64,000 nucleotides of DNA from Mesorhizobium sp. (lineage in GTDB: Bacteria > Pseudomonadota > Alphaproteobacteria > Rhizobiales > Rhizobiaceae). A program made the translations under genes and the position numbers. Of this stretch, positions 18,190-28,696 are shown piece after piece. The notes beneath the pieces are model-generated. The model had not been told where the DNA came from, made no database searches, and saw only the letters and a list, made by a program, of their open reading frames with translations. Where the stretch lies: positions 84,014 to 148,013 of the forward strand of contig NZ_SUHQ01000018.1 of the NCBI RefSeq assembly GCF_004962245.1, given 5' to 3'. Every line of letters begins with the position of its first letter. Positions within the stretch are counted from its first letter, which is position 1.

Positions 18190-19968
18190 TTGCAGCATGC
18201 CACGCCTGCCGCCCCCGCAGTGCGCGAGACGTTGGAACGATTGCTAGCCAGCGAAACGTTCGGACGATCCGAGCGAGCGCGTAAACTGCTTCGCTATCTG
18301 GTCGAGCGCGAGCAGGCAGGCGAAGCCGACAAGCTCAAGGGCTTTTCCATCGCTATGGATGTTTTCGGCAAGGACGGCGATTTCGATCCGTCGACCGACG
18401 CCGTGGTGCGGGTGCAGGCGGGCAGGCTGCGCGATCTTCTGCAGCATTACTTCGCCAATGAGGGTGTTGCCGAGCCGATCCGCATCGCCATCCCGCGTGG
18501 CGGCTATGTTCCATCCTATGAACTCAACGCGATCCGCCTGCCGGTCGAGCCGGAGCCGGAGAAACACGTCGAGGCGGTGGCCGCCTTGTCGGAATCGTTC
18601 GAAGACCCCGGCATGGCCGCACATGCCGCATCGTTGATGACCCCAGTCGTTCGTGAGCCGGCACGCTCGCTGCAGCGCCATCTCCGGTTCTTCTGGTTGG
18701 CGATCGTTCTGGTTATCGCCATGCTGGGCGTGCTGATCCTTCGTCAGGGAAGCGGCGCATTGCTGGCGGGAGGCGATACCGCGTCGACGATCGAAAACGC
18801 AGTAGCGACCGGCAGCATCGCGCCGTGGGCTCCGATTGAAACCCTTCCGCTCGTCTACATTGCGGTGAAAGCCGACAGCCCCGAGGCTGCCCGCGTCGCG
18901 GCATCGCTGCGCGCCGGCCTCAGCGGCTTCGATACGGTCAGCTTCATCGGTCGGGATGCCGACGGCCCGCCAGATCCGGTCGCCGCAGCTATCAGCTTCG
19001 TATTCGATGTCTTGCCGGGACCAACGGCAGGCGATGTTACCCTGGAGCTTCAAAGCGTGGCGACCGGACGGGTCCTGCTGTCGCGCAATTTGACTGCCGC
19101 CGACAGCACCCCCTCCACCGTCGAGGACAGCGTCGCCGGCATTTTGAGTTCGGCCATACCCGCCTCGGGCACGATCTACAACTATATCGAACAGAGCGGC
19201 ATTCAGACCGGCCTGACGGAATGTCTGCTGCTCAACGACAAGTATTATCTCGACCAGAGCGCCAAGAGCCATGAGGCCGCCTATCGCTGTCTCGAAAACC
19301 TGGCCAAGCTGGATGCGAAGTCGTCGCTCGTCTATTCGGAACTCGCGGGCCTGCATCTCGAGGCGGCCACGGATCACTACGCCTATCCAGCCGGCGCAAC
19401 GATCGAACAGGCGATGTCGCTTGCCCGTCGCGCCGTGCAGATGGGGCCGACAAGTCCCTATGCGCACCGCGCCTACGGCTATCTCAATTCCCGCCTCGGC
19501 AATTCAGAGGAATCGATCCGCTGGATGCGCAAGGCCTACGAACTCAATCCTTACGACCTCAGCATGGCGGCAGCTTACGCCTATGGGTTGATTTTTGCCG
19601 GCAGGTACGGCGAGGGAACACCGATCCTTGCTCACGCCGCCGAAACCTCCAGCGCCCATCCGACCTGGTGGGATTACGGGCTTTTCGTCGGCCAGTTCAT
19701 GACGGGCAATATGAACAAGGCCGCGCTTGCCAGCGATGCGTTGCAAACGACGGCGACGAAATCGCACTATCTGGCTGCGCGGCTGATCGGCGCGAAGGCA
19801 GCCGGCCGCAATCAATTGGCGAACGAGCTCGTGGACGAGATGACTGTCAAATTCCCGAAATTCGCTGCCGATCCGCGCGCCACCTTTGTCGAGAGGAGAT
19901 ACCCCACCGATTTGACCGACCGGTTGGTCGAGGCCTTGCGTGCCGCCGGGCTCGGCAATGCCAGTTAG
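18190..19968 (+). CDS. Membrane-anchored TPR protein with N-terminal cytoplasmic domain of unknown function
   Basis: N-terminal RETLERLLASETFGRSERARKLLRYLVEREQAGEADKLKGFSIAMDVFGKDGDFDPSTDAVVRVQAGRLR; one TM (FFWLAIVLVIAMLGVLIL); C-terminal TPR-like helices. Confidence 0.75.
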   Translation: MQHATPAAPAVRETLERLLASETFGRSERARKLLRYLVEREQAGEADKLKGFSIAMDVFGKDGDFDPSTDAVVRVQAGRLRDLLQHYFANEGVAEPIRIAIPRGGYVPSYELNAIRLPVEPEPEKHVEAVAALSESFEDPGMAAHAASLMTPVVREPARSLQRHLRFFWLAIVLVIAMLGVLILRQGSGALLAGGDTASTIENAVATGSIAPWAPIETLPLVYIAVKADSPEAARVAASLRAGLSGFDTVSFIGRDADGPPDPVAAAISFVFDVLPGPTAGDVTLELQSVATGRVLLSRNLTAADSTPSTVEDSVAGILSSAIPASGTIYNYIEQSGIQTGLTECLLLNDKYYLDQSAKSHEAAYRCLENLAKLDAKSSLVYSELAGLHLEAATDHYAYPAGATIEQAMSLARRAVQMGPTSPYAHRAYGYLNSRLGNSEESIRWMRKAYELNPYDLSMAAAYAYGLIFAGRYGEGTPILAHAAETSSAHPTWWDYGLFVGQFMTGNMNKAALASDALQTTATKSHYLAARLIGAKAAGRNQLANELVDEMTVKFPKFAADPRATFVERRYPTDLTDRLVEALRAAGLGNAS

Positions 19969-20091
19969 GCTTTTCTGAATTCGGCCGCCTGATCGCGAAA
20001 ATTTTACTGGCTATCGGCTTGGACAAGGCGCAATCCAGCCACAATCTGGAATTTCGCCTCCTGTTCACCCTGCAATAAACCATCAATTTTC

Positions 20092-20895
20092 ATGATTTCA
20101 TCCCTTTACGCTGCCGAACGGGGAGCCGGCCCGAAGACGGTTGTCTTCCTGCATGGCTTCGGCGGTTGCCACGACGACTGGCACGCGGTGATTTCGACGC
20201 TCGCGCCTGGTTCACGGACGCTCGCCTATGATCTTCCGGGCCATGGGCTATCCCTCGATTTTCCGGGTGGCGGTCCGGCCAAGGCGGCCGCTCGGGCCGT
20301 TCTTGCGGACCTCGCCACGCGCAGAATTAGGAGGGTGCATCTCGTCGGCCATTCGATGGGCGGAGCGGCAGCAATGCTGATGGCATTGGCCGAACCCGAA
20401 AGGATAGCGTCGCTGACGCTTCTGGCGCCGGGCGGCTTTGGAACTGAGATCAATGGGCCGCTGTTGCGCCGTTACGCCGCCGCTGCCGACAGGAGCGAGA
20501 TTCGCGCCTGTCTCGCCGCCATGTCCGGACCGCAAAGCCTGCCCTTGCAGCGCATCGTCGATGTTCTCGGCGAAATGCGTGCGCGTCCCGGCCAGCTGCA
20601 GAAACTTGTCGAGATCGCGGCCGCCATGACCAGGGACGATCGGCAGGGCGTTATCCCGCGCGAACGGCTCGAAACGCTGACCATGCCGGTGATGGTGGTT
20701 TGGGGGGTAGATGACGCGGTGCTGCCCTTCACCCAGGCCGATGCTCTGCCGGCGCATTTCCACCTGCACCATGTGCTGGAGGCGGGCCATATGCTGGTCG
20801 AGGAAGCGCCCGGTCTGATCGCCGAGATCGTGCGCCGCAGTATGAAACGCCGTAGCAGGTCGCTTCGTCCAAAATCCGCCACCGCGGCGAACTGA
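20092..20895 (+). CDS. Alpha/beta hydrolase
   Basis: VVFLHGFGG, VGHSMGGAAAMLMA nucleophile elbow, C-terminal LEAGHMLVEEAP. Confidence 0.92.
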   Translation: MISSLYAAERGAGPKTVVFLHGFGGCHDDWHAVISTLAPGSRTLAYDLPGHGLSLDFPGGGPAKAAARAVLADLATRRIRRVHLVGHSMGGAAAMLMALAEPERIASLTLLAPGGFGTEINGPLLRRYAAAADRSEIRACLAAMSGPQSLPLQRIVDVLGEMRARPGQLQKLVEIAAAMTRDDRQGVIPRERLETLTMPVMVVWGVDDAVLPFTQADALPAHFHLHHVLEAGHMLVEEAPGLIAEIVRRSMKRRSRSLRPKSATAAN

Positions 20896-20952
20896 TCCTC
20901 CTGCCAACGTATGATGGCGCGGCTTCGAGCAGGTTATCCGGCAAGCCGGTTA

Positions 20953-21080
20953 AGCATGTCGCCCAAAAGCAGCCCTCGGTCTTGAACCGAGGGGCGCAGC
21001 GATTTTGGGATAACGGCATGCACAAAAAGCAAGCCTTTAAAGTGCATTGCATCGACCCTTTCAGGCTCGACGCGCTTTAA
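20953..21080. repeat. Intergenic mosaic palindromic repeat (module with TTTTGGGATAACGGCATGCACAAA)
   Basis: Core shared with copies at about 25310-25420 and 28697-28775. Confidence 0.8.
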
Positions 21081-21158
21081 GGCCTATCGATCTCGCAAGT
21101 GCATTTTGCCGAGGGCTATGTTAATTCGTTGTTAACCAAACCCGTGAGGCAAACGCCG

Positions 21159-21782
21159 ATGAAGGAAGCAGGCGAGAATATCACCCAGATCGATCAGTCG
21201 CGAAAACTGTCCGACGCCATCCGCGATGTGAAGAACGCCTTCGCCGACCGCGACGACGTCGTGGTCGACATGCGCGAGGCGCATCGCATGCGGCTCGATT
21301 TACTTGCCGCCGAACTCGCGCCCATTTTCGCGGACGTACCCGCCGACATGGACAATTTCGACTTCGCCGTGTCGTCCGGGCTGCAGCCGCGCCTGTGGAT
21401 CGACGCCGTCAGCCATGTCGCCATGGGGCGCGACCGCCGCACCTATCGTTTTCTCAAGGACACCCGCATCGGCCGCGTGGTGCTCGCAGAATCGACCGAG
21501 ATGAAAGCGGTTGCCGATCAGGTGACGCGCTACGTCGCGGAGCGCGTCGTCGAACGCCAGAGAATGATGGAAGGCGGGGTCGAGCAGGCTGTCGCAGGAC
21601 TGAAACGTGCCTTGGTCCTGGAAGCCGAGCCGCCGCTGCGGTCCGTCTCGCGCGGCAAGGGTTGGTCGGTCTTCCTTTCCGGCCTCGGGCTGATCGCCGC
21701 CGGAGCCCTGGTCGGGCTGGCCGTATCGGTCGTGTTGTTCTGGGACCGCCTCGTTGCGATGGGACTGAGCTTTAGACCATGA
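21159..21782 (+). CDS. Hypothetical protein with C-terminal transmembrane segment
   Basis: MKEAGENITQIDQSRKLSDAIRDVKNAFADRDDVVVDMREAHRMRLDLLAAELAPIF...; C-terminal TM FLSGLGLIAAGALVGLAVSVVLFW. Confidence 0.75.
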   Translation: MKEAGENITQIDQSRKLSDAIRDVKNAFADRDDVVVDMREAHRMRLDLLAAELAPIFADVPADMDNFDFAVSSGLQPRLWIDAVSHVAMGRDRRTYRFLKDTRIGRVVLAESTEMKAVADQVTRYVAERVVERQRMMEGGVEQAVAGLKRALVLEAEPPLRSVSRGKGWSVFLSGLGLIAAGALVGLAVSVVLFWDRLVAMGLSFRP

Positions 21783-21873
21783 TTCTGAAAAGTGGAATCC
21801 GGTTTTCGCTGGAGATCATGACCAAACAAGAAGATGAAGCCCCCATCCCGATTCGATCGGGATGGAACAGGCT

Positions 21874-22788
21874 CTAGGCCATAGCGTCCGCGCCAAGTTC
21901 CAGAACCTCCAGATCGGAAGGCGGGATGGCCGGCCCGGTCAGGCCGCGTCGCGTCAGCCTGATCCGCCAGTTGTCCTTTTCGCCATCGATGTCCAACAAA
22001 TTGTATTGCGCTGCTGGGTGCCTGCTGCCGGGCGACTGCCCCGCAGCGGCGACGCCGACGACTGGAACCTTGGCACCGCGACCGCCGATGAAGAACAGTG
22101 TCGGCTCGTGCGAATGGCCGTGCAGCACAAGCTCGGCCCCATGCCGGTGAACGACCTTGTGGAAGCGCGCAATGCCGAACAGCCGCTTGGGCTGCGAAAC
22201 GGCGCCGCGCACTGGCGGATGGTGGATCATTACCACCCGGAACAGCCCGCGCTTGGCCGTGGCGTCGAGTACTTCGCGCAGTCTTTCCGCCTGATCTTCC
22301 AGAAAGAAGCCGTTGGCCATGAACGGAGCCGTGGCGCGCGCCGTCGTGACACCGATCAGCGCGACATTGCCGCGCACGCGCAGATAGGGGAAAGAGTCGC
22401 GGTCGACTGGCGTGTTGACGCCGTCGCCGGTCATCCATGCCGCCCATGACCTGCAGGCCTTGTCGAAGGCGCCAGGCACATAGGCGTCGTGGTTTCCCGG
22501 AACGACCGACACATCATCGGGAGAACCCAGCGTCTCCAGCCAGTGCTTACCCATCTCGATCTCGCCATCGAGCGCCAGATTGACCAGATCGCCGGTGACG
22601 GCCAGGTGGTCCGGTGCGCTCGCCTTCATATCGGCAATGATCGTGTCGATGACGGCATCGTGCATGTGGCGGCGGCGGTTGCGCTGCCAGTTGACGTAAC
22701 CGACCACCCGCTTGGAGGCGAGCTCGCGATACGTTACACCCGGGAGCGGTCCCAGATGGATATCGGAAATATGCGCGAGCCTGAACAT
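21874..22788 (-). CDS. Metallophosphoesterase
   Basis: MFRLAHISDIHLG, VTGDLVNLA, VPGNHDAYV, LVLHGHSHE motifs. Confidence 0.95.
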   Translation of the reverse strand: MFRLAHISDIHLGPLPGVTYRELASKRVVGYVNWQRNRRRHMHDAVIDTIIADMKASAPDHLAVTGDLVNLALDGEIEMGKHWLETLGSPDDVSVVPGNHDAYVPGAFDKACRSWAAWMTGDGVNTPVDRDSFPYLRVRGNVALIGVTTARATAPFMANGFFLEDQAERLREVLDATAKRGLFRVVMIHHPPVRGAVSQPKRLFGIARFHKVVHRHGAELVLHGHSHEPTLFFIGGRGAKVPVVGVAAAGQSPGSRHPAAQYNLLDIDGEKDNWRIRLTRRGLTGPAIPPSDLEVLELGADAMA

Positions 22789-22838
22789 CCTCTCTTCATA
22801 AGCGACGCGCGTGCCGCTTTCCACCCACGGTTTCGTGG

Positions 22839-23342
22839 GTGATGACGCTTCCGGATCCGGAGCAAGCGTTACGCCAGACCGGCTGGCCGGGCCTCAGGGC
22901 AAGGCTGTTTCACCTGTACTTCGTGCTGAGGCGACCGATGACGCTCGGGGTGCGCGGCCTGGTCCACGACCGCGCCTCCAATTCCGTCTTCCTCATTCGC
23001 CACACCTATGTTCCAGGCTGGCAGCTTCCAGGCGGCGGCGTCGAGGTGGGCGAGACGCTGATCGAGGCGCTGGCTCGCGAACTCTCCGAGGAGGGCAACA
23101 TCGCATTGGCCGCGCCACCGGTGCTGAAATCGATACATTTCAACCATCGGGCCAGCGGCCGCGACCATGTCGGCTTCTATTTGGTCGAGCAATTCAATCA
23201 GGCGGCGCCGAAGCTGCCGGACCGCGAGATCGCCGCAGCCGGGTTCTTCCCGCTCGACCGTCTGCCGGAGGACACGACACCGGCCACATTGCGGCGGCTC
23301 GCCGAGACTTTTGACGGCGCGGCGGCGTCACCCTACTGGTAG
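22839..23342 (+). CDS. NUDIX hydrolase
   Basis: Nudix box GGGVEVGETLIEALARELSEEGNI. Confidence 0.95.
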   Translation: MMTLPDPEQALRQTGWPGLRARLFHLYFVLRRPMTLGVRGLVHDRASNSVFLIRHTYVPGWQLPGGGVEVGETLIEALARELSEEGNIALAAPPVLKSIHFNHRASGRDHVGFYLVEQFNQAAPKLPDREIAAAGFFPLDRLPEDTTPATLRRLAETFDGAAASPYW

Positions 23343-23343
23343 A

Positions 23344-24333
23344 TCACGCCGCCTTCCTGAACCGGTCGCGATCATGCGGCGCCGCGTAGTCCAGTTCCGG
23401 CCCGACCGGCACGATGCGCGTCGGGTTGATCGTTTTGTGGCTGCCGTAATAGTGCGCCTTGATGTGGTGCAGGCTCACCGTGCCTGCGACTTCAGGCACC
23501 TGATAGAGGTCGCGCAGATAGTTCGACAGGTTCGGATAGTCGGCGATGCGGCGCAGGTTGCACTTGAAATGGCCGACATAGACCGGATCGAAGCGGACCA
23601 GCGTGGTGAACAGCCGCCAATCGGCCTCGGTGATGCGGTCACCGACGAGATAACGCTGGCGAGACAGGCGCTCCTCGAGTTGGTCGAGCGCCGAGAACAG
23701 TTCGCCAAACGCTTCCTCATAGGCCGCTTGGGTGGTGGCGAAGCCAGCGCGGTAGACGCCGTTGTTGACCGAGGGATAGACCAGCGCATTGACCGCGTCG
23801 ATCTCGCCGCGCAGTGCTTGCGGATAGAAGTCGAGGCTGGCATCGCCCCATTCGTCAAAGGCCGAATTGAGCATCCGGATGATCTCGGAGGACTCGTTGG
23901 AGACGATTGTTTGCTCTCGCCTGTCCCATAGAACTGGCACCGTCACGCGGCCGGAATAGGCGGAATCGGCCTTGGTGTAGATCTGATGCAGGAAATCGAG
24001 GTCGTAGAGCGTGTCGCCGGTGGCGCCGTCCTCGGCCAGGAATGTCCAGCCGTTGGCGCCCATGAAATGATGGACGACCGAGACGGAAATCACGTCCTTG
24101 AGCTTCTTCAGTGCTCGAAAGATCAGCGTCCGGTGCGCCCAGGGACAGGCAAGCGAGACATAGAGATGGTAGCGACCGGGCTCGGCTTTGAAGCCGCGTT
24201 CGCGGCCTTCGGCCGGCGCGCCGTCAACCGTGACCCAGTCGCGCCATCGCGACTGCGCCCGCACGAACCGGCCGCCGCTGTCCTTGGTGTCGTACCACCG
24301 ATCCTGCCATTTGCCGTCGACCAGCAATCCCAT
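23344..24333 (-). CDS. Omega-class glutathione S-transferase / glutathionyl-hydroquinone reductase
   Basis: LYVSLACPWAHRTLIFRALKKL, SNESSEIIRMLNSAF, ITEADWRLFTTLVRFDPVYVGHFKCN. Confidence 0.93.
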   Translation of the reverse strand: MGLLVDGKWQDRWYDTKDSGGRFVRAQSRWRDWVTVDGAPAEGRERGFKAEPGRYHLYVSLACPWAHRTLIFRALKKLKDVISVSVVHHFMGANGWTFLAEDGATGDTLYDLDFLHQIYTKADSAYSGRVTVPVLWDRREQTIVSNESSEIIRMLNSAFDEWGDASLDFYPQALRGEIDAVNALVYPSVNNGVYRAGFATTQAAYEEAFGELFSALDQLEERLSRQRYLVGDRITEADWRLFTTLVRFDPVYVGHFKCNLRRIADYPNLSNYLRDLYQVPEVAGTVSLHHIKAHYYGSHKTINPTRIVPVGPELDYAAPHDRDRFRKAA

Positions 24334-24616
24334 GCAATGTCCTTTCGTCTGTGAAGCGATGTAGGCGCAAGGCGACCGCACGCAAATCGCCAGGCGTTGA
24401 ACAGTTCGTCAATCGCCGGGACAGCAACGAAGCGCGGCAACCGAAAACGGCCGATTGCGGTGGCTGAAGATTGGTGCTAGCGGAAATCCGCATGTTCGAC
24501 TTTGCTTTGATCCGGTCCGACCGACGACGAGAGGGCGCCCGCGCTTGATGAAGCGCTGACTGGCGAACGCTGCCGTTTGCAGCAAACCTTTCCCCGTATA
24601 CCGGAACGCAAAGACC

Positions 24617-25153
24617 ATGAGCCTTGCCGACGTGAAATACCTGCCGGAAACCCCGGCGCATGACCCCGAAATCGAAGCCATCAACGACGAAGCCTTCGGG
24701 CCGGGCCGTTTCGTGCTGGCCGCCTACAAAATCCGTGAGGGCGGCCCGCATGAGCGCGCTCTGTCCTTCGTGGCTGTCGATGGCGATATCGTTGTCGCCT
24801 CGGTGCGCATGACGCGCATCGCGGCCGGCGCCGGCCGCGCGCTGATGCTCGGGCCGCTTGCCGTGCGGCCGGCCTTCAAGAATCTCGGCATCGGCCGCCG
24901 GCTGGTGGCGATCGCGCTGGAAGCCGCCGCCAAGGCCGGCATGTCAGCCGTGATGCTTGTCGGCGACGAGCCCTATTACGGCCCGCTTGGCTTCAAGAGA
25001 ATCCCGCGTGGGCAAATTTCCATGCCGCGCCCGGTCGACCTCGACCGGCTTTTGTCGCATGAGATCGTGCCGGGCGCGGTGGCAAGGCTGATAGGGGAGG
25101 TTTGCCACGCCGATCAGGCAAGGGTAGCCGCGCACGTCGCCGTGATGGCGTGA
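24617..25153 (+). CDS. GNAT-family N-acetyltransferase (YhbS-like)
   Basis: LGPLAVRPAFKNLGIGRRLVAIALEAAAKAGMSAVMLVGDEPYYGPLGF. Confidence 0.92.
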   Translation: MSLADVKYLPETPAHDPEIEAINDEAFGPGRFVLAAYKIREGGPHERALSFVAVDGDIVVASVRMTRIAAGAGRALMLGPLAVRPAFKNLGIGRRLVAIALEAAAKAGMSAVMLVGDEPYYGPLGFKRIPRGQISMPRPVDLDRLLSHEIVPGAVARLIGEVCHADQARVAAHVAVMA

Positions 25154-25195
25154 CCATCCGGATGCTGTTGCGCCGCCCTGTCGGGCTTCGTAGCA

Positions 25196-25420
25196 TGCGC
25201 CCGGGCGCATGATCCTTTCCGAAAATCGGAATCGATTTTCGCTGGGGATCATGCGCAAAATCAAAGTGCTACAGCGTCCTTTGCGCGTCCAAGAGGACGC
25301 GCGGCGCTGTAATGCATGCCGCCCAAAGGTGAGCAGCGGTTTTGGGACAACGACATGCATAAAACAACAAAGACTTTAAAGCGCGTCGGTTGACTCCGTT
25401 TCAACGCGACGCGCTTTAGT
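25196..25420. repeat. Composite intergenic mosaic repeat (three palindromic modules)
   Basis: Modules: ATGATCC...ATTTTCGCTGGGGATCATGCGC; GCGTCC-aag-AGGACGC; GTTTTGGGACAACGACATGCATAAAA with AAAGCGCGTCG...CGACGCGCTTT. Confidence 0.8.
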
Positions 25421-25434
25421 TGGAGGACGCCGAC

Positions 25435-26196
<762 letters not shown>

Positions 26197-26202
26197 CCGA
26201 CC

Positions 26203-27399
26203 ATGCGTGCCGAAGTCTCTTCGGAAGCGAAGACCGGTCCGCTCGCCGGTCTGACGGTGATCGAAATGGCCGGGCTTGGACCTGTGCCGCTGACCGGCCT
26301 GATGTTGTCGGAGATGGGAGCCGAGGTGCTGCGCATCGAGCGGCCTGGGTCAACCCAGCCGTTGCTGTCGCTACCGGACGAATACGACATCGACCGTCAC
26401 GGCCGCTCCATCCTGCGGATTGACCTGAAGCGTCAGGAAGGCGTCGAACTGGTGCTGCGCCTTGCCGAAAAGGCCGACACGCTGATCGAAGGGTTTCGCC
26501 CAGGCGTCATGGAGCGGCTTGGCCTCGGGCCGGACGCGGCATTGGCGCGCAACCCGACGCTGATCTACGGCCGCATGACGGGGTTCGGTCAGGACGGACC
26601 GCTATCGGACCGTGCCGGCCACGACATCACCTACCTCGCCTATTCCGGTGTGCTGCACGCCATCGGCCAGGAAGCAGGCCGGCCTGTCCCACCGCTCAAC
26701 CTCGTCGCCGACTATGCCGGCGGCGCCATGATGCTGCTTGCCGGCGTACTGGCCGCCTTGTTTGAGCGCTCGCGCTCCGGCAGGGGTCAAGTGATCGACG
26801 CCGCGATGACCGAAGGTGCTTCGATGCTGGCGACACCTGTGCACGCCTTGATGGCAGCGGGCCTCTGGCGTGACCGGCGCGGCGCAAACCTGCTCGATTC
26901 CGGCGCGCCCTTCTACGACACCTATGAGACGGCGGACGCACGGCACATCGCCGTCGGCTGTCTTGAACCCCGGTTCTTCGCCGAATTCGCAAGACTGCTG
27001 CCGCTCGACGAGCGTTTTGTGCACGGCCAATACGACAGGACGTTGTGGCCAGAGATGCACGCCGCCATTGTCGATCGGGTCGGACAGAAGACACGGGACG
27101 ACTGGGACCGTCTCTTCACTGCGACTGATGCTTGTGTTGCACCGGTTCTGTCGCTGCGGGAAGCCAGGGATCATCCGCACAACCGCGCTCGCAACGCCTT
27201 TGTAACGTCGGGGGCGCTTGAGCGCCCCGCCCCGGCGCCGCGCTTTTCGCGCTCCCGGCCGACGCTTGCCGCCATGCCGGTCGATCACGATCGTCGGGCG
27301 GCGACCGTGCTGGCACGCTTCGGCCTTTCGGAAAGCGAGACTGAGGCCCTTGCCAAATCCGGTGTGACAGGGATAACTGGACAAGCAAGATCAGCTTAA
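26203..27399 (+). CDS. CaiB/BaiF CoA-transferase family protein (alpha-methylacyl-CoA racemase-like)
   Basis: GLTVIEMAGLGPVPLTGLMLSEMGAEVLRIERPG; GRMTGFGQDGPLSDRAGHDITYLAYSG. Confidence 0.94.
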   Translation: MRAEVSSEAKTGPLAGLTVIEMAGLGPVPLTGLMLSEMGAEVLRIERPGSTQPLLSLPDEYDIDRHGRSILRIDLKRQEGVELVLRLAEKADTLIEGFRPGVMERLGLGPDAALARNPTLIYGRMTGFGQDGPLSDRAGHDITYLAYSGVLHAIGQEAGRPVPPLNLVADYAGGAMMLLAGVLAALFERSRSGRGQVIDAAMTEGASMLATPVHALMAAGLWRDRRGANLLDSGAPFYDTYETADARHIAVGCLEPRFFAEFARLLPLDERFVHGQYDRTLWPEMHAAIVDRVGQKTRDDWDRLFTATDACVAPVLSLREARDHPHNRARNAFVTSGALERPAPAPRFSRSRPTLAAMPVDHDRRAATVLARFGLSESETEALAKSGVTGITGQARSA

Positions 27400-27403
27400 G
27401 GCG

Positions 27404-28195
27404 GTGAGCATTTTGGACGATCGGAAAAAGGATGTGATCCGCGAAACGGACGCCAAGGCGATCAGGCTGGCGAAGACTCTGATTCGCAGCGCCCGTTTCG
27501 GCGCGCTGGCGGTGATCGAGCCCGGGACCGGTTCGCCGCTGGCCAGCAGGGTTGGCGTCGCCACCGATATCGACGGCACGCCGCTGATCCTCGTATCGAT
27601 GCTGTCCGCGCATACCGGCGCGATCCTTGCCGACCCGCGCTGTTCGCTGCTTGTCGGCGAGCCCGGCAAAGGCGACCCGCTGGCGCACCCGCGAATAACG
27701 CTCGTCTGTCGAGCGGCGCGGCTCGAGCGCGGATCCGGCGAGCATGCCCGCGCCGAACGGCGCTATCTCAACCGCAATCCCAAGGCGAAGCTCTATGCCG
27801 GACTTGGCGACTTCTCGATCTTCCGTCTCGAGCCGGAGCGCGCCAGCCTCAACGGCGGCTTCGGCAAGGCGTATTTGCTCGAGCGCGCCGATCTGGTCAC
27901 GACCGCACCGGTCGTCGAAGAGCTTGCCGCCGGCGAACAATCTGCCCTCGATCACATGAATGCCGACCATAGCGACGCAATTGCCGTCTATGCGCGCCAT
28001 TTCGCCGGAGCCGCAGGTGACGGCTGGGTCGTCACCGGCTTCGATGCCGATGGGATGGACCTGGCGTTGGGCGACGATGTCTGTCGGGTCTTCTTCCCCG
28101 AGCCGTTGGGGACGGCGCGCGAACTCAGGCACGTTCTGGTCGACATGGCAAAGACCGGCCGAGCGGTGGTGGACAATACAAAGCCCGACAGTTAA
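27404..28195 (+). CDS. HugZ-like / pyridoxamine 5'-phosphate oxidase-related protein
   Basis: LIRSARFGALAVIEPGTGSPLASRVGVATDIDGTPLILVSMLSAHT; C-terminal DUF2470-like DHMNADHSDAIAVYAR. Confidence 0.9.
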   Translation: MSILDDRKKDVIRETDAKAIRLAKTLIRSARFGALAVIEPGTGSPLASRVGVATDIDGTPLILVSMLSAHTGAILADPRCSLLVGEPGKGDPLAHPRITLVCRAARLERGSGEHARAERRYLNRNPKAKLYAGLGDFSIFRLEPERASLNGGFGKAYLLERADLVTTAPVVEELAAGEQSALDHMNADHSDAIAVYARHFAGAAGDGWVVTGFDADGMDLALGDDVCRVFFPEPLGTARELRHVLVDMAKTGRAVVDNTKPDS

Positions 28196-28275
28196 TCACG
28201 TTGGATCGAAAGCAAGCCTTGAGATTTGAGCCAAATGTTCTACCCTTTCCCGGTAGCGTTGAATCGCCAGCGCAC

Positions 28276-28289
28276 ATTCACAAGTGAAT
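28276..28289. promoter_or_regulatory. Palindrome ATTCAC-AA-GTGAAT upstream of ArsR-family gene
   Basis: Perfect 6-bp arms, 62 bp before the ATG. Confidence 0.55.
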
Positions 28290-28310
28290 TTATGGAATCA
28301 GACGCTATTG

Positions 28311-28346
28311 CCCCCATAGCGTCGGATAAGTAGGAAGGTATGGGGG
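28311..28346. promoter_or_regulatory. Inverted repeat CCCCCATA-N20-TATGGGGG enclosing the candidate SD
   Basis: Perfect 8-bp arms; AGGAAGG lies in the loop; ATG at 28351. Confidence 0.5.
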
Positions 28347-28350
28347 ATCG

Positions 28351-28689
28351 ATGGTCTCGACAAAACTAATCGCCAACGCCGAATCAGCGGCTACGTTTCT
28401 GACGCTGATGGGCAACGAGAAACGACTGTTGATCATGAACTATCTGGCGGATGGTGAAATGTCGGTCGGCGCTATCGCAGAGAAGGTTCTGCTCAGCCAA
28501 TCCGCCCTGTCACAACATCTGGCCAAATTGCGGGCGCTCGATCTCGTCGAGACTCGGCGCGACCGGCAGATGATCTATTATTCTTGCAAATCCGAGGCCG
28601 TGCGCGAACTTCTCAACATGCTTGACGGGATTTTCGGTGAGGGTGAGTTGTCGCAGATGGCCTACCGCCTGCGCCGAGCCGGGGCTTGA
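28351..28689 (+). CDS. ArsR-family transcriptional regulator, NolR-like
   Basis: FLTLMGNEKRLLIMNYLADGEMSVGAIAEKVLLSQSALSQHLAKLRALDLVETRRDRQMIYYSC, the winged-HTH pattern resembling rhizobial NolR. Confidence 0.88.
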   Translation: MVSTKLIANAESAATFLTLMGNEKRLLIMNYLADGEMSVGAIAEKVLLSQSALSQHLAKLRALDLVETRRDRQMIYYSCKSEAVRELLNMLDGIFGEGELSQMAYRLRRAGA

Positions 28690-28696
28690 CCAGTTG

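Noticed and set aside
18244-19467. 407-aa antisense ORF over the TPR protein
   Set aside because: Third-position GC artefact; no recognisable domain or start context.
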